NCBI GenBank assembly: GCA_016649785.1
Contig: JAENXB010000003.1
Coordinates: forward strand, 1-32,155
Length of the DNA: 32,155 nucleotides
Source: Flavobacteriaceae bacterium
GTDB taxonomy: Bacteria > Bacteroidota > Bacteroidia > Flavobacteriales > Flavobacteriaceae
Direction: 5' to 3'
The translations under genes were made by a program, and so were the position numbers. Positions 1 through 6,298 of the stretch are shown piece after piece. Under the pieces are notes generated by a model. It saw only the letters and a program-made list of their open reading frames with translations. It searched no databases and had not been told where the DNA came from. Numbering within the stretch: the stretch's first letter is position 1; every line of letters starts with the position of its first letter.

Positions 1-1023
1 GGTTCCATTATGCTGGTAGGTCCTTTATTGGGCCGCTTCGGGAGAGGTTATATCCCAAGACCCGGGGGCGATAAAATAGGCCGCCGCAGACTGGACACTC
101 ATTTTGAAGGTTTTATGAAATTGGGGGCTAAATTCCGTTATAATGATGAAGAGCGGTTTTATGGAGTTGAGGCTCCAAATGGGCTTACCGGCACCTATAT
201 GTTGCTGGAAGAAGCATCGGTAACCGGAACAGCTAATATCGTGATGGCCGCGGTTTGGGCAAAAGGAAAAACCACAATCTACAACGCAGCCTGCGAACCA
301 TATTTGCAACAACTTTGCAAAATGTTGAATTCCATGGGTGCAAAAATTGAAGGCATCGGTTCGAATTTATTACATATTGAAGGTGTTGAAAGCTTTACCG
401 GTTGTGAGCATACAATTTTACCGGATATGATAGAAATTGGCTCCTGGATTGGAATGGCAGCCATGACCCGGAGTGAAATTACCATAAAAAATGTCGGATG
501 GGACCACCTTGGCGTTATTCCGAATAACTTCCGAAAACTTGGAATTACCATTGAAAAAAGAAACGACGATATTTATATTCCTGCCCATACTGATGGATAT
601 GAAATTCAAAATTTTATTGATGGTTCTATAATGAACATAAGCGATGCTCCATGGCCAGGATTTACTCCCGATTTATTGAGTATTTTGCTGGTTGTCGCCA
701 CACAGGCAAGAGGAAGTGTACTTATTCATCAAAAAATGTTTGAAAGCAGATTGTTTTTTGTAGATAAGTTGATTGATATGGGGGCTAAAATAATATTGTG
801 CGATCCGCATCGTGCCACGGTAATTGGCCAGGATTTTAAATCTTTGTTAAGGGCTACCACCATGACTTCTCCCGATATTCGGGCAGGGGTTTCCCTTTTA
901 ATCGCCGCGATGTCTGCCCATGGTACATCAACCATTCATAATATTGAACAAATAGACCGGGGTTACGAAAATATAGATGAAAGGCTTTGTGCTATTGGTG
1001 CAAGAATAACACGTATTGAATAA
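1..1023 (+). CDS. murA: UDP-N-acetylglucosamine 1-carboxyvinyltransferase (MurA), 5' end missing
   Basis: First committed step of peptidoglycan synthesis: transfers enolpyruvate from PEP to UDP-GlcNAc in the cytoplasm. The frame is open from base 1, so about 100 N-terminal residues lie outside the window; 340 codons are visible. Seen: the GPLLGRFG stretch, the PGGDKIGRR loop (codons 21-29), repeated inside-out alpha/beta units (MGAKI, IGARI) and the closing RGYENIDERL. In the canonical enzyme the loop reads PGGCxIG with the PEP-binding Cys115; here that position is Asp (GAT, bases 70-72). Asp at this site is known to keep activity while making the enzyme insensitive to fosfomycin. A symmetrical terminator follows. 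Identification is very secure; the start is not visible. Confidence 0.96.
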   Translation, partial: GSIMLVGPLLGRFGRGYIPRPGGDKIGRRRLDTHFEGFMKLGAKFRYNDEERFYGVEAPNGLTGTYMLLEEASVTGTANIVMAAVWAKGKTTIYNAACEPYLQQLCKMLNSMGAKIEGIGSNLLHIEGVESFTGCEHTILPDMIEIGSWIGMAAMTRSEITIKNVGWDHLGVIPNNFRKLGITIEKRNDDIYIPAHTDGYEIQNFIDGSIMNISDAPWPGFTPDLLSILLVVATQARGSVLIHQKMFESRLFFVDKLIDMGAKIILCDPHRATVIGQDFKSLLRATTMTSPDIRAGVSLLIAAMSAHGTSTIHNIEQIDRGYENIDERLCAIGARITRIE

Positions 1024-1037
1024 AACCTATTGAATAA

Positions 1038-1075
1038 AAAAAGGTGGTTTAAAATTAATTTTAAACCACCTTTTT
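1038..1075. terminator. Bidirectional hairpin terminator between murA and the convergent gene
   Basis: A 38-nt perfect palindrome, 19-bp arms with GGTGG/CCACC cores, flanked by A-run on the left and T-run on the right. It lies between the convergent stops of murA and the minus-strand gene ending at 1093, so it can serve both. Confidence 0.85.
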
Positions 1076-1092
1076 CTTTACCAGAAAAAAAC

Positions 1093-2547
1093 CTATTCTT
1101 TTTTTTCTAAAACAGGTTCCTTGTATCCAAATAAATTCTGATTTTTAATCATCTCGGAAGTAGATTCGGGTAACATCTTTTCCCATCCACTTTTTCCGTC
1201 ATTGATCATTTGTAAAATTTCCCTGGAGAAAATGTCTAAAAATTCAGGATTGTAATCTTTTATATCTAAAACTTTACCATTGTATTTAAAAAATTTGTAA
1301 AGTTCTTTCATACGGGGATGAACCTTTAAGTTTTCACTTGTAATAATTTCCCCGGTTTCATGATCTTTTAAAGGATATAAGTACACTTTTAAATCTTTAA
1401 AGAAGAGTTTGCCAAATGCTTCCAGGATACCTCCACTTAAGTGCCTATAGTATTTTTCGTCAAATATTTCAATCATGTTGTTTACACCCATCGCCAGTCC
1501 CATACGTTCCTTGGTATATCTGGAGAAATACTCTACCAATTTATAATATTCCTGGAAGTTGGAGATCATCACCGTTTGTCCCAAAGAACATAATAGCTTA
1601 GCCCTGTCCATAAAATCCAGCTCATTGATTTCTCCTTCAGCTCTTAAATTGGAAAGTGTAATTTCAAAGATTACTTGGGTATTTTCCTCAGACACCTTTT
1701 TCTCCTTGATGAAAAGTTCCAATGAGCCTTTGTAAATATCCATATTCACCTTTGTTACTGGTCTAAAACTTCCGCGTAAAGCGAGGATATTTTTTTTGTA
1801 AAGAATTTTGGCCGGTAAAACGTTATTGCCATCTGGTGCAAACATTACAGCATCGGTCATTCCGTTTTTTACCAATTGCAAACTCATCAAGCGGTTGTCC
1901 ACCTGTTCAAACCTGGGGCCCGAAAAGTTGATGGTATCAATTTCAATCTGGTCCTTATCAATATGATCGTATAAATACCTCAATAACTTTTTTGGGTTAT
2001 CGTATTTGTAGTATGCCCCATAAATCAGGTTTACACCTAGGGTTCCAAGTGTATTTTGTTGTAAACGGGCATCATTTTCATGAAAACGTATATGCAGGCT
2101 TATTTCGTTGTAATCTTCACCTGGCTCAACCTGATACCTTATGCCCACCCAACCGTGACCTTTGTACTGCTTGGCAAAATCTATTGTTGCGACAGTATTT
2201 GCGTAGCTAAAGAATAATTTATGTGGATGCTTGTCTCGTGTAATTCGCGCTTCGATCAAGTTGATTTCATGAGAGAGCATTTTTTTAAGCCTTCCTTCGG
2301 TAACGTAACGTTTATCGTCTTCTTCTCCATAAATGGCATCACTAAAATCTTTGTCGTAAGCACTCATAGCTTTCGCTATAGTACCTGAAGCACCACCAGC
2401 TCTGAAAAAATTCCTTACGGTTTCCTGTCCTGCTCCAATCTCGGAAAAGGTGCCATAAATATTTTCATTTAAATTGATGCGTAATGCTTTACTTTTAATT
2501 GAGGGAACATCTTCAAACTCCCTGTCCCCCATAATTGTAATTGGCAT
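1093..2547 (-). CDS. Conserved flavobacterial protein of unknown function (484 aa)
   Basis: I do not recognise a function. The protein is soluble-looking, with no signal peptide or membrane segment. Its most distinctive stretch is near the N-terminus, residues about 38-68: GAGQETVRNFF, then GGASGTIAKAMSAYD, then SDAIYG. From memory, relatives in Bacteroidota databases carry inconsistent labels such as 'nicotinate-nucleotide adenylyltransferase' or 'TonB-dependent receptor', neither of which the sequence supports: there is no HxGH nucleotidyltransferase motif and no beta-barrel. The frame opens at a TTG at 2583, but a -7 box TACCTTTG covers 2581-2588 on this strand, so transcription should begin downstream. 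I therefore chose ATG 2547 (MPITIMGDREF); ATG 2532 is also possible. It is divergent from the MBL hydrolase gene and convergent with murA. Confidence 0.8.
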   Translation of the reverse strand: MPITIMGDREFEDVPSIKSKALRINLNENIYGTFSEIGAGQETVRNFFRAGGASGTIAKAMSAYDKDFSDAIYGEEDDKRYVTEGRLKKMLSHEINLIEARITRDKHPHKLFFSYANTVATIDFAKQYKGHGWVGIRYQVEPGEDYNEISLHIRFHENDARLQQNTLGTLGVNLIYGAYYKYDNPKKLLRYLYDHIDKDQIEIDTINFSGPRFEQVDNRLMSLQLVKNGMTDAVMFAPDGNNVLPAKILYKKNILALRGSFRPVTKVNMDIYKGSLELFIKEKKVSEENTQVIFEITLSNLRAEGEINELDFMDRAKLLCSLGQTVMISNFQEYYKLVEYFSRYTKERMGLAMGVNNMIEIFDEKYYRHLSGGILEAFGKLFFKDLKVYLYPLKDHETGEIITSENLKVHPRMKELYKFFKYNGKVLDIKDYNPEFLDIFSREILQMINDGKSGWEKMLPESTSEMIKNQNLFGYKEPVLEKKE

Positions 2548-2580
2548 AGAATAATGTTTTGGTGATAATATTAAGTATGA

Positions 2581-2588
2581 CAAAGGTA
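2581..2588 (-). promoter_or_regulatory. Bacteroidota -7 box (TACCTTTG)
   Basis: Matches TAnnTTTG on the minus strand, about 33 nt before ATG 2547. No convincing -33 TTG was seen. Its position argues against the TTG start at 2583. Confidence 0.5.
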
Positions 2589-2621
2589 GTGAAACGGTAA
2601 GCTACAGAAAATAAATATACT

Positions 2622-2629
2622 TACTTTTG
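2622..2629 (+). promoter_or_regulatory. Bacteroidota -7 box (TACTTTTG)
   Basis: Matches TAnnTTTG 16 nt upstream of the TTG start at 2645, implying a leader of only about 10 nt. No clear -33 element. It stands back to back with the minus-strand box at 2581-2588. Confidence 0.55.
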
Positions 2630-2644
2630 TAAAAAATAACTCTT

Positions 2645-3406
2645 TTGGTAATAACATTTTTGGGTACTGGTACTTCACAGGGCATTCCGGTAATAGGAAG
2701 CAATCATCCTGTATGTTTAAGCACTGATCCCAAGGATAAACGATTACGGGTTTCGGCCCTTGTGGAATATAAAGGTTATACTATTTTAATAGATTGCGGC
2801 CCCGATTTCAGGGCGCAAATGCTCACCAATCAAATCACACATATAGATGCCATTCTATATACCCATGAGCATAACGACCACACTGCGGGCTTGGACGATA
2901 TCCGGCCGTATTTTTTCAGGCAGGGGGATATTCCCATCTACGCTCATAAAAGGGTACTGGATTCTCTTAAGAAACGATTTGATTATATTTTTGAAAGTGA
3001 AAACAAATATCCCGGGGCTCCAAGTGTAGTCGTCAATGAAATTCAAAATACACCTTTTAAATTTAAGGAACTCGATATTATCCCCGTAAATGTTATGCAC
3101 AACCGGGTGCAAGTTTTTGGTTACAGGTTGGAGGATTTCGTTTATTTAACCGATGTAAAAACAATTGAAGAAGAAGAAATCGAAAAACTCATGGGTGTTA
3201 AAGTGCTGGCAATTAACGCTTTGAGAATAGAGAAGCATCATTCTCATTTTAATTTAGAGGATGCTCTGGAGTTTATAAACAATGTGAAACCGGAACGCGC
3301 CTATATTATCCATATCAGCCATGTAATGGGTTTCCATAAGGATGTCCAGGCACAATTGCCGGAAAATGTTTTTCTGGCCTATGATAACCTTAAAATCACA
3401 ATATAA
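2645..3406 (+). CDS. MBL-fold metallohydrolase, PhnP-like
   Basis: Metallo-beta-lactamase fold hydrolase of 253 aa, likely acting on a phosphodiester or cyclic phosphate, as PhnP does. Seen: N-terminal FLGTGTSQG strand-turn typical of the PhnP/RNase Z branch; metal motif HEHNDH at residues 74-79 followed by TAGLDDIRPY, matching the PhnP THxHxDHxxGLDDLR pattern; later Asp in LTDVKT; C-terminal HISHVMGFH. The start is TTG at 2645, since the first in-frame ATG would remove the conserved first strand and the -7 box sits just before. The stop overlaps the next start (TAATG), so the two genes are probably translationally coupled. Substrate is not determined by sequence. Confidence 0.88.
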   Translation: MVITFLGTGTSQGIPVIGSNHPVCLSTDPKDKRLRVSALVEYKGYTILIDCGPDFRAQMLTNQITHIDAILYTHEHNDHTAGLDDIRPYFFRQGDIPIYAHKRVLDSLKKRFDYIFESENKYPGAPSVVVNEIQNTPFKFKELDIIPVNVMHNRVQVFGYRLEDFVYLTDVKTIEEEEIEKLMGVKVLAINALRIEKHHSHFNLEDALEFINNVKPERAYIIHISHVMGFHKDVQAQLPENVFLAYDNLKITI

Positions 3407-3903
3407 TGCTCGGTAAAATTTATATGTACCTATTTTTCTTCATGTTGCTTTTCACGATCTTTATCTATGTAAACGATAAAAAGATCCTGGATGCAAAAGA
3501 GGAAAAAATTGAAAATTTACAGGAAAAACTATCAGAGGCTGAAATTAAAAATGAAGCCCTCACCAGCGAAAATTTAAGTTTGAATTATTTTTCTTTAGCT
3601 CAAAATGAAGAAGCTATTTCATATTTCGATAACTTGAGTATAAACGCTGTAGAACTTGCGAGTGCGGTAGAAGATGAAATAATAGGCAGAAATAAAGCAG
3701 GGGAGGATAATGACCTGGTTCCGTTTAAAGGAATGGAAGGCGTGATGCGGATCAATAAAGTAAAAGTCTTAAACCACAAATGGATCATCGCCGATTTTAC
3801 CGATGGCACCTACTGGGGTGAAGTTTTGATCTCCTATGAAATTGACAAAGAAAATAACCTGAACTTCACTACCGAAAAATCATTTTTATATCCAGTCGAG
3901 TAG
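3406..3903 (+). CDS. Small membrane-anchored coiled-coil protein, unknown function
   Basis: 165 aa. Residues about 4-23 form one hydrophobic segment (YMYLFFFMLLFTIFIYV) that looks like a signal anchor. It is followed by a charged heptad-like coiled coil, about residues 25-58 (KEEKIENLQEKLSEAEIKNEALTSEN cut here in two halves by Glu/Lys repeats), then a globular C-terminal domain of about 90 residues with IIADFTDGTYWGE near its centre. The body therefore probably sits in the periplasm. It begins inside the stop codon of the MBL hydrolase (TAATG) and shares its promoter. I know of similar unnamed proteins in Flavobacteriaceae but no assigned function. Confidence 0.82.
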   Translation: MLGKIYMYLFFFMLLFTIFIYVNDKKILDAKEEKIENLQEKLSEAEIKNEALTSENLSLNYFSLAQNEEAISYFDNLSINAVELASAVEDEIIGRNKAGEDNDLVPFKGMEGVMRINKVKVLNHKWIIADFTDGTYWGEVLISYEIDKENNLNFTTEKSFLYPVE

Positions 3904-3906
3904 AGG

Positions 3907-4014
3907 GAAGTACGAAGTACGAGTGAAAAGGAAATAAGAGGAAAGAGGAAAGATCATTTCGCCACATCTCTATTTTCTCTTCTCTATATTCTCTTATCTA
4001 AGATCTAAATTCTC
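3907..4014. repeat. Heptanucleotide-period repeat patch (purine half, then pyrimidine half)
   Basis: Two adjacent blocks with a 7-nt period. On the plus strand 3907-3955 reads in sevens GAAGTAC, GAAGTAC, GAGTGAA, AAGGAAA, TAAGAGG, AAAGAGG, AAAGATC. After a 10-nt spacer, 3966-4014 reads ATCTCTA, TTTTCTC, TTCTCTA, TATTCTC, TTATCTA, AGATCTA, AATTCTC. The right block runs into the minus-strand esterase gene and supplies its stop codon. The architecture is shared with the arrays at 25026-25109 and 25208-25263. Confidence 0.7.
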
Positions 4015-4664
4015 TGTATTAACCATTTCCTAAATTCCATAAAATTTTGCGGGGCAACTCCATGACCTACCGGAAATTCAGAATAAGTGTGATTTATCCC
4101 CAATTCCTTCAGCAATATTGGCGCTTTTCTTCCCCAGGTTACTGGGATTACCTGATCCTGGCTGCCGTGAGAAGCATAAATTGATAAGTTGGAAAAATCA
4201 TTTTTAGCATAATCCTTTTCTAAAAGTTCCTCATTAATGTATCCGCTTAAAGCAATCACATTTTTAATTTTTTCAGGATGATTTAATGCAACCGCATAAG
4301 CTAAAATAGTGCCCTGGCTGAACCCTAACAAGCTTATGTTTTCCGGATTTATAGGATAGTTTGCAATAACTTCATCTATAAAATCCGCGATTTTATCCCT
4401 GGATTCCCGGGCCTGAACATTATCGCTGAATTTTCCTGCAGTGGCGTCAAAATTAATTGCGTACCATGCATTACCGTATGGAGGCAGGGAATACGGAGCC
4501 CTAACCGAAATTATAAAGAGCTCTTCCGGTAATTCATTTGCAAATGAAAAAAGGTCGTTTTCATCGCTTCCGTACCCGTGCAACATAATGAGCGTAGGCG
4601 CTTTTTCCTTCTTAATTGAAGGTTCTTTGATAATATGATATAAAGAGAGTTGTTTTGGAGTCAT
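4005..4664 (-). CDS. Alpha/beta hydrolase, carboxylesterase/phospholipase family
   Basis: 219-aa cytoplasmic serine hydrolase of the short acyl-protein-thioesterase/carboxylesterase type (YpfH-like). Seen: oxyanion-hole LHGYGSDENDL near residue 30; nucleophile elbow GFSQG; catalytic Asp in SHGSQDQVIP; catalytic His in FPVGHGVAP. The frame is open further upstream to 4802, but ATG 4664 is chosen because it gives the family length and overlaps the stop of the upstream gene (TAATG), implying coupling. The last codons and the TAG stop fall in the pyrimidine half of the heptanucleotide patch, so the extreme C-terminus (QRI) may be repeat-derived. Substrate is unknown. Confidence 0.88.
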   Translation of the reverse strand: MTPKQLSLYHIIKEPSIKKEKAPTLIMLHGYGSDENDLFSFANELPEELFIISVRAPYSLPPYGNAWYAINFDATAGKFSDNVQARESRDKIADFIDEVIANYPINPENISLLGFSQGTILAYAVALNHPEKIKNVIALSGYINEELLEKDYAKNDFSNLSIYASHGSQDQVIPVTWGRKAPILLKELGINHTYSEFPVGHGVAPQNFMEFRKWLIQRI

Positions 4665-4990
4665 TAGCTTATTGTACTGAACCATTTTTGAAATTTGTCT
4701 CCCAATAACGGGACTTCTTTTTGTTCTCCCTGGAGAGCGGTTATAAACCCATAACCCCACAGGACAATAATAAAAACATAGAATGCCCAGGAAATCATCC
4801 AACTGTCAAAAATACTTATCAGGGCTCCCAATAAATAGAACGTGATGTGAATTCCCAGTGCCTGCCTGATATGAAAACTGGCGAAGGTATTTTTGGTGTC
4901 ATTATTCATGAAATAGGCTATAATGGTCCCAATTATAGTAAGGTAAGCTACAATAGCGGTAGTTTTTCCTGTTTCAGCCGTTGTATTCAT
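4664..4990 (-). CDS. DUF4870-like small membrane protein
   Basis: 108 aa with three predicted membrane segments (about 12-28, 43-62 and 66-86). It contains FASFHIRQALGIH in the first loop, the hallmark of the DUF4870/Tic20-like family. No function is established for the bacterial members. Start ATG 4990 is preceded by a -7 box at 5020-5027. Its stop overlaps the esterase start (TAATG), so membrane protein and esterase probably form a two-gene unit behind the dihydroorotase-like gene. Confidence 0.82.
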   Translation of the reverse strand: MNTTAETGKTTAIVAYLTIIGTIIAYFMNNDTKNTFASFHIRQALGIHITFYLLGALISIFDSWMISWAFYVFIIVLWGYGFITALQGEQKEVPLLGDKFQKWFSTIS

Positions 4991-5019
4991 AGTTTTGGTT
5001 AATTTTTTTTTCTGTTAGA

Positions 5020-5027
5020 CAAAAATA
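5020..5027 (-). promoter_or_regulatory. Bacteroidota -7 box (TATTTTTG)
   Basis: Exact TAnnTTTG on the minus strand, 30 nt before ATG 4990 and just past the stop of the preceding gene. It could give the DUF4870-esterase pair its own transcript. No well-spaced -33 element was seen. Confidence 0.45.
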
Positions 5028-5041
5028 TCATTTTTTAAATC

Positions 5042-6298
5042 TTATTCAGAGATCACAAAGTTATTTCCGGAAATAATCCCGTACACTTTTCCCTTTAAAG
5101 TCGAATTTAAAAAAATACTGTTTTTGGAGGAGGAATGTATATTCTGCGAAGTGAAAACATACTTTCCTTCCGGGGTAAAGAGGCTTAAATTTGCCTTGTT
5201 TCCTTCTTTAATTTCCGGCTCCGGAATCCCAAAACGCACTCTTCCTTTTGTTAAAAACGCGATGGTTTCTTCCAGGGAGAAGACATTTAACAAGCTTCCA
5301 AATGCCGATTCCAAACCGATGGTCCCGTATAAAGCGTTTTCAAATTCCACTTTTTTATGTTCTATGTCAATAGGGTTGTGGTCTGATGTCACCATATCTA
5401 TAGTCCCATCTTTCAAGCCTTTAATCAGCGCTTTTGTATCTTTTTTGGTTCTAAGTGGAGGCAAAACCTTCACATTGGTGTCAAATTCCAATAACAGTTC
5501 ATCGGTAAATACAAGATTGTGAATGGCCACACTGCAGCTTACATCCAATCCTTTCTTTTTCGCATCCCTGATAAGTCTTACCGAATTTTCAGTAGAAATA
5601 GTGGGGATATGCAATTTTCCGCCAGTGTATTCCAAAATGGCGAGATCCCGGGTAATTTGTAGTTCTTCTGCCAGTGCAGGGATTCCCATCAAACCTAAAC
5701 GCGTGCTATTCGATTCCTCATTTACCAATCCTTTTCCAGCAATTAGATTATCCTGCGGAAAAGATTGAACCAAACCTCCAAAATTTTGTACATACAGAAG
5801 TGCCAATTTCAATAAATTTGGGTGCATCACTCCGCGTTTGTAATCGCCAAATGAAATTGCTCCACCCTGGTGCATATCGAAAATTTCTGCCAGGTCTTTT
5901 CCTTCAGATTTTCGGGTTAAAGCGCCTATTGGAAACAATTCCACAGGCTGGTTTTTTGCTTTTGATTGCACTGAAGTTATCGCTCCGTTATCATCTATCA
6001 CGGGATTGGTATTTGGATTCAGGGCAATTTGTGTAAATCCGCTGCTGGCTGCGGTCTTTAATCCGTTGGAAATGGTTTCCCGTTCTTCAAATCCCGGTTC
6101 CCCAAAACAAACACTGCTGTCAAACCAACCCGGGGAAACGTGTAGATCCTTAAGATTGATCTCTCTGTCTAAACCGGAAATTTTAAGGGAGGTTCCTATT
6201 TTATCGATTTTTCCTCCATTGATAAAAATATCCATCGTTTTTTTATGGTGGCCGGAATTTGGATCTATAATTTTAGCCGATTTGAGAAGTACTTTCAT
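5042..6298 (-). CDS. Dihydroorotase-like amidohydrolase lacking metal ligands (pseudo-dihydroorotase)
   Basis: 418 aa with the overall layout of type I dihydroorotase. True enzymes have PGxxDxHxHLREPG; here residues 56-69 read PGWFDSSVCFGEPG, so both metal-binding His are Ser62 and Cys64 and the substrate Arg is Gly66. The later ligand His (HaED region) is absent around residues 178-184 (QSFPQDN), and the HVST His is Thr233 (HIPTIST). Asp152 (FGDY) and Asp306 (TSDHNP) remain. Catalysis of carbamoyl-aspartate cyclisation is therefore unlikely. In Pseudomonas a similarly inactive PyrC' supports assembly of aspartate transcarbamoylase; a comparable structural role here is inference. Such genes are often labelled pyrC. 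Its start overlaps the BatA stop (ATGA). Confidence 0.9.
   Translation of the reverse strand: MKVLLKSAKIIDPNSGHHKKTMDIFINGGKIDKIGTSLKISGLDREINLKDLHVSPGWFDSSVCFGEPGFEERETISNGLKTAASSGFTQIALNPNTNPVIDDNGAITSVQSKAKNQPVELFPIGALTRKSEGKDLAEIFDMHQGGAISFGDYKRGVMHPNLLKLALLYVQNFGGLVQSFPQDNLIAGKGLVNEESNSTRLGLMGIPALAEELQITRDLAILEYTGGKLHIPTISTENSVRLIRDAKKKGLDVSCSVAIHNLVFTDELLLEFDTNVKVLPPLRTKKDTKALIKGLKDGTIDMVTSDHNPIDIEHKKVEFENALYGTIGLESAFGSLLNVFSLEETIAFLTKGRVRFGIPEPEIKEGNKANLSLFTPEGKYVFTSQNIHSSSKNSIFLNSTLKGKVYGIISGNNFVISE

Noticed and set aside
4665-4802. N-terminal extension of the esterase to 4802
   Set aside because: It overlaps the DUF4870 gene in another frame; ATG 4664 gives family length and a TAATG coupling.
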